Made by a program: the position numbers and the translations under genes
The notes under the pieces: generated by a model
The model's database searches: none
What the model was told of the DNA's origin: nothing
The model's input: the letters and a program-made list of their open reading frames with translations, nothing else
Shown here: positions 48,488 to 56,493 of the stretch, one piece after another
Layout of the letters: each line of letters opens with the position of its first letter
Position numbering within the stretch: position 1 is the first letter of the stretch
IMG/VR virus record: IMGVR_UViG_3300017917_000952
Coordinates: 124,001 to 188,000 of that record
From: a virus
Strand: one strand, 5' to 3'
Length of the DNA stretch: 64,000 nucleotides

Positions 48488-49081
48488 ATGAAAAACTTCA
48501 AAGAATACCTTCAAGAAAGTGCTCAGCAGAAAAAATACGAATTTCGTGTTAAGGTTGCTGGTGACTTTACTACCGAGCAAGAGACAAAGTTAAAGTCTAT
48601 GCTTGAGCGTTTTCAAGTTAACGCATTTAAAAAAGTAGGAGTTACTCCTATTCAAGCACTTCCATTAGACTTTCCGCAAGTTAAAAATTGTGAAGTTAAC
48701 ATCTACGAAGTTACATTAGATTATCCTACTACACAGCAGGAACTAACAGAATACTTAACATCTGGTCTAGAAGTCAGCAAGCAACGTTTAGTTGTTCGTC
48801 GACCAGGTGAACCGAGTGAAGAATACCAACACGAAGAACCAAAGCGTGAAGGTGCTCTATTAAACGATCCGGATTATAAAGAAGCAGGTAACCCTCAATT
48901 TGAAGATTACTTTGGCGACAAATATAACAGCGGCTTTGTGAAAGAACTTAACGATCTATTAAAACTAGAGCGTAAGGCACGTGGCGAAGAAATTCCTACA
49001 GAAAGTGCTGCTAAGTTCAATACAGATAGTCCGGCTAACACAACTAGCCCAATGCAGGCTGCTAAGGATCCAAGGAAATAA
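48488..49081 (+). CDS. probable internal head protein with CTS-like leader, unknown
   Basis: A 197-aa protein starting MKNFKEYLQESA, closely similar to the capsid-targeting leader of T4 internal proteins (MKTYQEFIAEA); LQE at 8-10 fits cleavage by gp21. The next about 95 residues look like a small alpha/beta domain (YEFRVKVAGDFTTEQETKLKSMLERFQVN, VKNCEVNIYEVTLDYPTTQQELTEYL). The tail (GALLNDPDYKEAGNPQFEDYFGDKYNSG) is charged. It is inserted between the two terminase subunits. Packaging into the head is an inference from the leader. Confidence 0.75.
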   Translation: MKNFKEYLQESAQQKKYEFRVKVAGDFTTEQETKLKSMLERFQVNAFKKVGVTPIQALPLDFPQVKNCEVNIYEVTLDYPTTQQELTEYLTSGLEVSKQRLVVRRPGEPSEEYQHEEPKREGALLNDPDYKEAGNPQFEDYFGDKYNSGFVKELNDLLKLERKARGEEIPTESAAKFNTDSPANTTSPMQAAKDPRK

Positions 49082-49083
49082 TT

Positions 49084-49935
49084 ATGCAAATGATCGACGT
49101 ATTAAAGCGTTTAGCCCAACTAGATGCTAAGAACCCAAATGTAATTAAAGAAGGCGCACAGGTACAAGAGTGCGGTCCAATGGGAATGATGGACAGTATG
49201 CCTGGTATGGGAATGGACAAGCCTTCTGTTCCTGCAAACTTCAGTATTAATGCTTCTGCTGCATCAGGCAATGAAGTTGCAGACATGATGTCGCAGATTC
49301 TTACCCTAGCAGGTATGAAGTCCGTTAGCGCAGACGACCTAGGCAATGAACCTCAAGGCGCATTAGTAACAGCAGAACCTACAATGGCTGTTGGTCCTAT
49401 GGCTGCTGAGCCAATGCCAAGTGCTGCCGATAGTATGCGTAGTGTTCTAGATAAACTAAATCCAGAAGCCGGTGATGATGAAAAAGAATTAGGTCCTTTC
49501 CAGGGCGACAGCGGCGACGATGTTTCAAAAGATCACGGCGACGTAGATAATGACGGCGACCATGACATGGACGACCACGAAGCAGAAAAGAAAGAGAAGG
49601 TAGACGAGTTCGATAACGAACCTGCTGACCCTAACGAAAAAACTTCTGCTGATGCAAATAGATTTGCACACCAAGAAAATCAACCAGGTAGCGGCAATAC
49701 CAGTGATGGTGAAAAACGTCAAAACAATTTACCAACAGCAACGTTTGAAAACTTAATGAACGAATACAAAAAGTTTATTGGCGAATCTGAAGGTGACGAG
49801 GAAGTTGAAGAAGCAAAGAAAGAGGAAGAACTAGATGAAGGTACTTGCTCTACATGCCACAAAGATCCTTGTGCTTGCGACGACAAAGTTGACGAAGGAA
49901 CATTAGATATCCTTAAGTTAGCAGGTCTAAAGTAA
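49084..49935 (+). CDS. acidic late protein with gp22-like C-terminal tail
   Basis: A 283-aa protein. N-terminus MQMIDVLKRLAQLDAKNP, IKE at 21-23 (possible protease site), Met/Gly-rich stretch (GPMGMMDSMPGMGMDKP), a strongly acidic section with DKDHGDVDNDGDHDMDDHEAEKK-type Asp/His repeats, a CSTCHKDPCACDD cluster that could bind a metal, and the end LDILKLAGLK, nearly the same as the end of the gp22 scaffold. Likely a prohead core or packaged protein. It begins 2 nt after the previous stop and ends at a strong terminator. Confidence 0.75.
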   Translation: MQMIDVLKRLAQLDAKNPNVIKEGAQVQECGPMGMMDSMPGMGMDKPSVPANFSINASAASGNEVADMMSQILTLAGMKSVSADDLGNEPQGALVTAEPTMAVGPMAAEPMPSAADSMRSVLDKLNPEAGDDEKELGPFQGDSGDDVSKDHGDVDNDGDHDMDDHEAEKKEKVDEFDNEPADPNEKTSADANRFAHQENQPGSGNTSDGEKRQNNLPTATFENLMNEYKKFIGESEGDEEVEEAKKEEELDEGTCSTCHKDPCACDDKVDEGTLDILKLAGLK

Positions 49936-49949
49936 GTTACTTTAACCAT

Positions 49950-49976
49950 AATAGCCCCTTCGGGGGCTATTCTTTT
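49950..49976 (+). terminator. rho-independent terminator before gp17
   Basis: AATAGCCCC, loop TTCG, GGGGCTATT followed by CTTTT. Confidence 0.92.
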
Positions 49977-49977
49977 C

Positions 49978-49985
49978 AGTAAATA
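49978..49985 (+). promoter_or_regulatory. late promoter AGTAAATA at the gp17 start
   Basis: T4 spacing puts the transcript start exactly on the A of the gp17 ATG (49991). Confidence 0.6.
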
Positions 49986-49990
49986 CGGAT

Positions 49991-51568
49991 ATGGCAGCAG
50001 ATAATAAACTAGTAAAGACCGCGCACCAAACGCAGAGATTTACAGAAGAAGATATCGAAAACCTGATGAAGTGTCAGGATCTTCAAACAGGTGCGACCTA
50101 CTTCCTTGAAAACTTTTTCTATATTCAGCACCCTACTAAGGGTAAGATGAAGTATCAGGCTTTTGAATATCAAAAGGAACTATTAAACAGTTATAACTCA
50201 CATCGCTTTAGCGTTAACATGCTAGGTCGACAGATGGGTAAAACTACTACTGCGGTGGGGTTTTTGTTATGGTACGGAATGTTTGTACCTAACAGTACTA
50301 TTCTTATTGCCGCGCACAAATATACAGGCGCACAAGAAATTATGCAGCGTTTACGTTATGCATATGAAATGTGTCCTGATATGATTAGGGCCGGGGTCGT
50401 AAGTTATAACAAGCAGAGTATCGAATTTGAAAACGGCAGTCGTATAGTTGCACAAACAACTACAGAAACAACAGGTCGTGGTATGTCTATATCACTACTA
50501 TACCTAGACGAATTTGCATTCGTTGAACCTAATATTGCAACTGAGTTCTGGACTTCTATTTCGCCTACTCTAGCAACTGGTGGTAAAGCCATTATCACTT
50601 CTACACCAAACAGCGACGAAGACCAGTTTGCCTTAATTTGGAAAGAAGCAAACAAGCGTTTAGACGAGTTCGGCAACAGTACAGAATTAGGAAAGAACGG
50701 TTTCTTCCCGTATATGGCTGTGTGGAGCCAGCACCCTGAGCGTGATGAAAAGTGGGCCAATGAAGAACGTAGTCGTGTAGGCGAAGAAAGATTCCGTCGT
50801 GAACACGAATGTGAATTCTTGGTATTTGACGAAACGTTAATTAGTAGTTTAAAACTTGCCGATCTTGAAGGTACTGAGCCTATTATTAAAATGGGTCAAT
50901 GCCGCTGGTATAAAAAGATTAATCCGAAGTATACCTATATTGTTGCACTAGATCCTAGTTTAGGTACAGGCGGCGACCCTGCAGGTATACAGATCATTGA
51001 ATTGCCTAGTTTTACACAAGTAGGAGAATGGCATCATAACCTAACACCGATACAGGGACAGATACGTATCTTAAGAGATATCTGCCAATACATTTCTGAT
51101 GAAGTTACAAAGCGAGGCGCAACACCTAGCCTGTATTATAGCATAGAAAACAACAGTGTGGGCGAAGCAGGTCTAGTAGTTATTAACGAAGTGGGCGAAG
51201 AAACTATACCAGGTTTGTTCCTAAGCGAACCCATACGTAAAGGACATGTACGCCGCTATAGAAAAGGATTTTACTCAACACATACGGCAAAAATATCTGC
51301 ATGTGCTAAGTTAAAACACTTAATCGAAAGCAATCGTATGCAGATTAACTCTAAAGCACTGATTTCCGAACTAAAGGCCTACATTGCTAAAGGGCTAGGG
51401 TTTGAAGCAAAAACAGGGCAGCACGACGACCTTGTAAGTGCTATGCTTCTAGCAATACGTATGGCTATGGTACTACAGGACTGGGATCCTGCTGTTTATG
51501 ACAAAATGCGCGAAGAACGCGAGGACGAATGGGTTATGCCCATGCCAGTGTATGTGAGCTCGTTTTAA
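49991..51568 (+). CDS. gp17: gp17 large terminase subunit
   Basis: A 525-aa packaging ATPase-nuclease (T4: 610 aa). Walker A GRQMGKTT at 79-86, Walker B LLYLDEFAFVEP with Asp173-Glu174, coupling motif TSTPN at about 203-207. Nuclease domain: VALDPSLGTGGDPAG with Asp321 and Asp329, YYSIENNSVGEAG, and the last acidic HDDLVSAMLLA near 475. It pumps DNA through the portal and makes headful cuts. The start is fixed by the conserved N-terminal helix and a promoter that would give a leaderless transcript. Confidence 0.97.
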   Translation: MAADNKLVKTAHQTQRFTEEDIENLMKCQDLQTGATYFLENFFYIQHPTKGKMKYQAFEYQKELLNSYNSHRFSVNMLGRQMGKTTTAVGFLLWYGMFVPNSTILIAAHKYTGAQEIMQRLRYAYEMCPDMIRAGVVSYNKQSIEFENGSRIVAQTTTETTGRGMSISLLYLDEFAFVEPNIATEFWTSISPTLATGGKAIITSTPNSDEDQFALIWKEANKRLDEFGNSTELGKNGFFPYMAVWSQHPERDEKWANEERSRVGEERFRREHECEFLVFDETLISSLKLADLEGTEPIIKMGQCRWYKKINPKYTYIVALDPSLGTGGDPAGIQIIELPSFTQVGEWHHNLTPIQGQIRILRDICQYISDEVTKRGATPSLYYSIENNSVGEAGLVVINEVGEETIPGLFLSEPIRKGHVRRYRKGFYSTHTAKISACAKLKHLIESNRMQINSKALISELKAYIAKGLGFEAKTGQHDDLVSAMLLAIRMAMVLQDWDPAVYDKMREEREDEWVMPMPVYVSSF

Positions 51569-51575
51569 CTAAATA
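51568..51575 (+). promoter_or_regulatory. late promoter ACTAAATA
   Basis: Directly after the gp17 stop. Expected start 51581, two nt ahead of the ATG at 51583; no Shine-Dalgarno. Confidence 0.6.
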
Positions 51576-51582
51576 ACATATT

Positions 51583-53568
51583 ATGCAACCAATTCAAATA
51601 ATCAGCCAAGACCTGTTCGACAAAGTACGTAGCCGTTTCCAAAACTTAGAAATGGGCGACGAAACAGGAGCAGTTACTATTGACCCTGCCCTAGCACGTT
51701 TCTTTGATTTTGATTTTGTTATCGAAGGTAACAACCTAGGCCGTGTTAGTATCAGTTTAAACGAATTGGGCGCATTAAAAGTTTACTACAGTCAAGGCAT
51801 TACTGAGAATCAGGATGATCCTGCTAAACAGAGTTGGTATAAGTTTCTAAAAGAAATGCGATTCTTTGCTATGCGTAGACTATTAAGATTTGACACTAGA
51901 GATATTAGTAAAACAAATCTTGACAAAAACGATTTTCAACATTTAGCCGCAACGCAGGCGCCTAAGGAACAAGATATGCCAGAAACTATGAACGAATCTA
52001 TGTGGAACCATAAAAGCACAAAGAAAACTAGCCGCGCTGTGCGAGGAACAACAGAAGTTATTGTTCGACACAGTAAAGCAGTTGATGAAATGTACCCTGG
52101 CGCACGTAGTCAACGTAAAAATATCAAGGCAATTTTTATTCAAAACAAGGACGGCGAGCGTTTTAAGTATCCGTTTATTCATCCAGCAGGTGCGTTCGCA
52201 ATGGCACAGCACGTTGACCATGGCGGTGTACCACATGACGCAGCAGGCAAAGCAATTATTAGAATGAGTGAGCAGATTGCTCAACTACAAGAATTTCAAC
52301 GTAAAGTAAGTCGCTCCACCCTGCACGACGATGCCACAGGAATTACAGAGAAGGCCGTAGGCCGTTTACAACAACTAAAAGCACAGGTGGAAGCATTAGG
52401 CAAGCGTCATCACTATGAATGCTGGATGGAAGAATTTGGCGGCCAAGAGGCAGCAGGTGATGACATTATGGAATTAGATGCTGTTACAATGGAACAGTAT
52501 AAGCAAGCATTTACACAAACTAGTTTCCAAGAAGAACTAGCAGGGTACTTCCCGTTATTACACAAGATCATGAGTGAGACAAACACAGTTGATCTTGAAG
52601 ATTACGTTAGCGAAGAAGGCGAAGACGATACTGTTAAAGACGATACCGATTTTAAAGAAGATGCGTTTAATGCATTTGAACAATGGGCAGAAGCAGTTGA
52701 GCAAGGCAAACTTGCCGACGATGAAATCCAATCACTTAAACAGGCAATTCAAGATACACAACAATTAGATCTAGGACCCGACGGACAAACTGCATTCCAA
52801 TTCTTTAGTCAGTTTGGTTTAGATGATGAAGACTTAGAAAACAAATTTAAAGCAGCGGCAGAATTAGACCCTAAAACAGATCCACTTGAAGTATTCCAAT
52901 TATGGGCTCAAGAAAACTATCCTGAAATTCTAGTTGCACTAGGTGTTAGCGGTACAGCAGAACAACCTCCTGCTGCACCCGCTGAACCACCAGCACCCGA
53001 GGCTGGCGCAGCACCTGCACCAGAACAACCTACAGCAGAAAACGAAGAAGAAAAGGGCATGGAAAAAGTAATGCCTACTCGTGAAGGCATTGTTAAAGAA
53101 GTTGCTAAAATTGTCAAGAGTTTCTATAACGCAGATAATCCTAACGTAGGACCATTCCGCGGTGGCGAAGGCATAGCCCTTGACTGCAAAAAACAAGTTG
53201 CTGAAAAATTTGGCGACGAGGCTGGCGAGTTTGCAGAGCAGATTGCCGGTAAGTTTATTGAAAAATTAACAATGGAATGGCAACAGAAACACGGCAATGT
53301 CGGCGATGACGGATTAGCAAGATTGAAAGAACTTGTTCAAAACATTAAAGGCAAAGTAGAGAGCATCGGGGACGTAGGCGGCCATCCTGGTAAAAATATT
53401 ATGCCTGCTCAAGATGAAGGCATTGAAGATCGCTTAAAAGACCTAGATCCGAAAAATCCAGTTAATATTCCTGCATATCAACGTAAGGCTGCGGCCCAAG
53501 GCGGCAATCGACCAAAAGAATCTGCAGAAATGGAAAGCATTTTGAAACTAGCAGGTTTGGCAAAATAA
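51583..53568 (+). CDS. 661-aa late virion-type protein with gp22-like C-terminal tail
   Basis: Large unknown protein. Residues 1-140 start with a compact alpha/beta domain (FDKVRSRFQNLEMGDETGAVTIDPALARFFDFDFVIEGNNLGRVSISLNELGALKVYYSQ); residues about 145-240 include a globular block (TTEVIVRHSKAVDEMYPGARSQRKNIKAIFIQNKDGERFKYP) ending HPAGAFAMAQHVDHGG. Long helices, a Pro/Ala linker (about 465-490) and a second helical domain follow. The end SILKLAGLAK copies the gp22 scaffold tail. It probably belongs to the head (core or ejected protein). Similar proteins occur in marine T4-like phages; function unknown. Confidence 0.78.
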   Translation: MQPIQIISQDLFDKVRSRFQNLEMGDETGAVTIDPALARFFDFDFVIEGNNLGRVSISLNELGALKVYYSQGITENQDDPAKQSWYKFLKEMRFFAMRRLLRFDTRDISKTNLDKNDFQHLAATQAPKEQDMPETMNESMWNHKSTKKTSRAVRGTTEVIVRHSKAVDEMYPGARSQRKNIKAIFIQNKDGERFKYPFIHPAGAFAMAQHVDHGGVPHDAAGKAIIRMSEQIAQLQEFQRKVSRSTLHDDATGITEKAVGRLQQLKAQVEALGKRHHYECWMEEFGGQEAAGDDIMELDAVTMEQYKQAFTQTSFQEELAGYFPLLHKIMSETNTVDLEDYVSEEGEDDTVKDDTDFKEDAFNAFEQWAEAVEQGKLADDEIQSLKQAIQDTQQLDLGPDGQTAFQFFSQFGLDDEDLENKFKAAAELDPKTDPLEVFQLWAQENYPEILVALGVSGTAEQPPAAPAEPPAPEAGAAPAPEQPTAENEEEKGMEKVMPTREGIVKEVAKIVKSFYNADNPNVGPFRGGEGIALDCKKQVAEKFGDEAGEFAEQIAGKFIEKLTMEWQQKHGNVGDDGLARLKELVQNIKGKVESIGDVGGHPGKNIMPAQDEGIEDRLKDLDPKNPVNIPAYQRKAAAQGGNRPKESAEMESILKLAGLAK

Positions 53569-53606
53569 ATCACTTTATCGCAGCCAGATAGGTTGCAATG
53601 ATAAAT

Positions 53607-53646
53607 AAAAGTGCGTAACATAACGTTATGCACTTTTTCTTTTTTA
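53607..53646 (+). terminator. rho-independent terminator upstream of gp32
   Basis: AAAAGTGC, inner palindrome ATAACGTTAT, GCACTTTT, then TCTTTTTT. Separates the late unit ending at 53568 from the replication/recombination genes. Confidence 0.88.
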
Positions 53647-53700
53647 GTCAGTGGGCTTTAAAAGAATGGCACATAAAACATTTTATTAAGGAAAAACATT

Positions 53701-54687
53701 ATGGCAACTCTAGCAGAAATTCGCGCAAAACTTCAACAAGCATCTCAAAATAACACCGGTGGCGCAACTGGTGGAGACAACGCAATTTACCCCCATTGGA
53801 ACATTCAAGAAGGCACTAGTGCTACTGTACGATTCCTTCCCGATGGCGATCCTAACAACACCTTTTTCTGGATTGAACGTGCAATGATCAAATTGCCTTT
53901 CGCCGGTATCAAAGGTGAAACTAACAGCAAACCAACAACTGTTCAAGTTCCTTGTATGGAAATGTGGGGAGAGTCTTGCCCAATTCTAACAGAAGTTCGT
54001 CCTTGGTTCAAGGATAAGAGTCTCGAAGAAATGGGTCGTAAGTACTGGAAGAAGAAGTCTTATCTGTTCCAGGGCTTTGTTGTTGATAGCAAATTGTCCG
54101 AAGACAAAACTCCTGAGAATCCTATCCGCCGATTCATTATCGGTAGCCAGATTTTTAACATTGTTAAGAATGCGCTGATGGATAGTGAGATCGAAGAACT
54201 GCCTACCGACTATGTCCGTGGTCTTGATTTCAAGATTACCAAGACTAGCAAAGGTGGCTATGCTGACTATTCTACATCTAATTGGGCTCGTCGCGAACGT
54301 GCTCTTAGCGATGCAGAAAAGGCTGCAATTGACCAATACGGTCTGTTTAAGTTGAGCGACTTCCTGCCGAAGAAGCCAACTGAAGTTGAACTCAAGGTTA
54401 TCAAGGAAATGTTCGAAGCGTCTGTTGACGGCGAAGCATTTGACATGGAACGTTGGGGTCAATACTACAAGCCTGCAGGTATGTCTAGTAATACTGCTGG
54501 TTCTGCTCCTGCACGCCAGGCAGCACCTGCTCCGGTTGCACAGAAACCTGCGGTAGAGGAAGACGATCCCCCTTTTGAAACAGCGGCACCTGCCGCAACC
54601 CCAGTAGCCGCTCCTGCCGCATCTGGTGATGCAGGTAGTCGTGCCGCAGACATTATCGCGATGATTCGTAATCGTCAAAAGCAATAA
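53701..54687 (+). CDS. gp32: gp32 single-stranded DNA-binding protein
   Basis: A 328-aa protein (T4: 301 aa). N-terminal basic motif (EIRAKLQQASQNN), OB-fold blocks WNIQEGTSATVRFLPDGDPNNTFFWIER, PWFKDKSLEEMGRKYWKKKSYLFQGFVV and FIIGSQIFNIVKNAL, then an Ala/Pro-rich linker and acidic C-terminus with DDPPFE and the basic last helix. In the zinc region only Cys85 and Cys93 are seen (PCMEMWGESCP) and the CxxC pair of T4 is absent, so the T4 zinc site is probably not kept. It coats ssDNA and organises UvsX/UvsY. Confidence 0.95.
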   Translation: MATLAEIRAKLQQASQNNTGGATGGDNAIYPHWNIQEGTSATVRFLPDGDPNNTFFWIERAMIKLPFAGIKGETNSKPTTVQVPCMEMWGESCPILTEVRPWFKDKSLEEMGRKYWKKKSYLFQGFVVDSKLSEDKTPENPIRRFIIGSQIFNIVKNALMDSEIEELPTDYVRGLDFKITKTSKGGYADYSTSNWARRERALSDAEKAAIDQYGLFKLSDFLPKKPTEVELKVIKEMFEASVDGEAFDMERWGQYYKPAGMSSNTAGSAPARQAAPAPVAQKPAVEEDDPPFETAAPAATPVAAPAASGDAGSRAADIIAMIRNRQKQ

Positions 54688-54704
54688 TTTAAAGGGGAAA
54701 AATA

Positions 54705-55763
54705 ATGGCAAAGGCCTTTGATATTTCAAAGTTTCGTAAAACTTTGACTAAGTCTATTGATGGACTTGGACTAGGATTTAACGATCCTACAGACTGGGTG
54801 TCAACAGGTAACTATGCCCTTAACTATCTTATCAGCGGTGACTTCTTCAAAGGAGTACCGCTAGGTAAGGTAACTGTATTTGCCGGAGAATCCGGAGCAG
54901 GTAAATCATATATCTGCTCCGGAAACATCATCCGTCATGCACAGGAACAGGGCATTTATGTTATTCTAGTTGACTCAGAAAACGCTCTCGATGAAACTTG
55001 GTTACACGCACTAGGCGTGGATACAAGTGAACAAAAACTTCTTAAACTCAATATGGCAATGATCGATGACGTTGCTAAAACTATCAGCGAGTTTATGAAA
55101 GAATACAAATCTATGCCAGAGGACGAGCGTCCAAAGGTATTGTTTGTTATCGACTCTTTGGGTATGCTTTTGACTCCAACTGATCTAAATCAGTTTGAAG
55201 CAGGCGACCTAAAAGGTGACATGGGTCGTAAACCCAAGGCACTGACAGCACTTGTTCGTAACTGTGTTAATATGTTTGGTTCATGGAATGTTGGATTAGT
55301 TTGTACTAATCACACATACGCAAGCCAGGACATGTTTGATCCAGATGATAAGATCAGTGGTGGTCAAGGCTTTATCTACGCAAGTTCCATTGTTGTCGCT
55401 ATGAAAAAACTCAAACTTAAAGAGGATGAGGATGGCAACAAGGTTAGTGATGTTCTTGGTATTCGTTCTGCCTGCAAGGTTATGAAAACACGTTATGCCA
55501 AGCCATTCGAAAGCGTTCAGGTTAAGATTCCTTACTCAACTGGCATGGCTCCTACCTCCGGACTTGTTGACTTATTTGAGAAGATGGGTGTATTATCTAA
55601 AGTAGGTAATAAACTTGCTTATACAGATAAGGAAAGTGGAGAAATTGTAGCCGAGTTCCGCAAGAACTGGACTGAAGATAAACTAATGCTAATTATGAAG
55701 CAATGGGACGAATCAACAGTACAACCAACGGCTGTAGACGAACCCGCTGAGTCAGAGGAATAA
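54705..55763 (+). CDS. uvsX: UvsX recombinase (RecA family)
   Basis: A 352-aa RecA-fold protein (T4 UvsX 391 aa): Walker A GESGAGKS (61-68), VDSENALDE (about residues 82-90), Walker B VLFVIDSLGMLLTP, and the DNA loop region GDLKGDMGRKPKALTALVRNCVN and CTNHTYASQDMFDPDDKISGGQGF. It catalyses strand exchange for recombination-dependent replication and repair. It lies 17 nt after gp32, with GGGG ribosome site, and is followed by an acidic small gene and uvsY, the standard T4-like order in marine phages. Confidence 0.97.
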   Translation: MAKAFDISKFRKTLTKSIDGLGLGFNDPTDWVSTGNYALNYLISGDFFKGVPLGKVTVFAGESGAGKSYICSGNIIRHAQEQGIYVILVDSENALDETWLHALGVDTSEQKLLKLNMAMIDDVAKTISEFMKEYKSMPEDERPKVLFVIDSLGMLLTPTDLNQFEAGDLKGDMGRKPKALTALVRNCVNMFGSWNVGLVCTNHTYASQDMFDPDDKISGGQGFIYASSIVVAMKKLKLKEDEDGNKVSDVLGIRSACKVMKTRYAKPFESVQVKIPYSTGMAPTSGLVDLFEKMGVLSKVGNKLAYTDKESGEIVAEFRKNWTEDKLMLIMKQWDESTVQPTAVDEPAESEE

Positions 55764-55764
55764 A

Positions 55765-56019
55765 ATGGAAGAAGATCTAATCATTGAAATTTGGGATGTT
55801 TTCAAAGAATACATCTCCGACAAAAACAAAGAAACAGCCGCAAATCACTTTGTCGATATGCTTATCGGCAAAGATGTAGAAATCAGTGTGCTCAAAGGCA
55901 TGATGGGGTATGATCCTCATCTTGACGATGCAATCACTCTTGCTACACAAGATGAATTCGAAGAGGATGACGAATCCTACGACGAAGACGGCTGGGACTA
56001 TGACGAAGACGAGGAATAA
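55765..56019 (+). CDS. small acidic protein between uvsX and uvsY, unknown
   Basis: An 84-aa protein: helical N-terminal part (IIEIWDVFKEYISDKNKETAANHFVDMLIGKDVEISVLKGMMGYDPHLDDAI) and an extremely acidic tail (EEDDESYDEDGWDYDEDEE). Starts 1 nt after uvsX and 3 nt precede uvsY. Well conserved in this place in marine T4-like phages. The acidic tail could mimic DNA or contact gp32/UvsX; function unproven. Confidence 0.8.
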   Translation: MEEDLIIEIWDVFKEYISDKNKETAANHFVDMLIGKDVEISVLKGMMGYDPHLDDAITLATQDEFEEDDESYDEDGWDYDEDEE

Positions 56020-56022
56020 CTC

Positions 56023-56478
56023 ATGTCCTGGTATGCTAAAGTCTCTAAGGACATAGCACACCTTCCCGGTTGTTTAGATCACTTTTACACAGAGTTAGAA
56101 TCAGCAAGATCAGAGGTCAAAATCTACGGAAACGTAGAGAAGGCCTCTGCCTTGCTTCCTGGCATTGTAGAGCATAGATTTAATCAACTCCAGGAAATTG
56201 AGGCTATCCTAGAATATCTCAACATTGAACTGAGAAGAATCAAATCTAAGGCATTTAAAAAATACTTAGAAAATTATCAACGGGCATTGAGCAGTCGAGA
56301 TTGTGAAAAATACGTTGAAGGAGAGGCAGATGTTGTTGATATGGAAAAAATTATCAACGAATTTGCTATGTTGCGTAACCAATGGTTAGGAATCATTAAA
56401 GGTTTGGATATCAAGCAGTGGCAATTGAGTAACATCATCAAATTAAGAGCCGCCGGTCTTGAAGATATTTCACTTTGA
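56023..56478 (+). CDS. uvsY: UvsY recombination mediator
   Basis: A 151-aa protein (T4 UvsY 137 aa), mainly helical: FYTELESARSEVKIYGNVEKASALLPGIVEHRFNQLQEIEAILEYLNIELRRIKSKAFKKYLENYQRALSSRD, GEADVVDMEKIINE and LGIIKGLDIKQWQLSNIIKLRAAGLED. This is the marine UvsY pattern. UvsY loads UvsX onto gp32-coated ssDNA. Position two genes behind uvsX supports it. The last codons contain the promoter of the next gene. Confidence 0.88.
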   Translation: MSWYAKVSKDIAHLPGCLDHFYTELESARSEVKIYGNVEKASALLPGIVEHRFNQLQEIEAILEYLNIELRRIKSKAFKKYLENYQRALSSRDCEKYVEGEADVVDMEKIINEFAMLRNQWLGIIKGLDIKQWQLSNIIKLRAAGLEDISL

Positions 56479-56487
56479 GTGTATAAT
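56459..56487 (+). promoter_or_regulatory. sigma70-type promoter in the uvsY 3' end
   Basis: TTGAAG (56459-56464), 17-nt spacer, perfect TATAAT (56482-56487). The expected start is 56494-56495, on the ATG of the next gene, so this transcript would also be leaderless. Confidence 0.65.
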
Positions 56488-56493
56488 ATTGCT

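Noticed and set aside
53600-53607. GATAAATA box as a late promoter
   Set aside because: The predicted start would be inside the stem of the following terminator, so it is probably a chance match.
53986-54729. 247-aa minus-strand frame opposite gp32
   Set aside because: Covers a conserved gp32 gene; product is a Cys/Arg-rich low-order shadow.
56479-56493. GTG start for the HARP-like protein
   Set aside because: Overlaps the -10 box; the ATG at 56494 agrees with the predicted transcript start.
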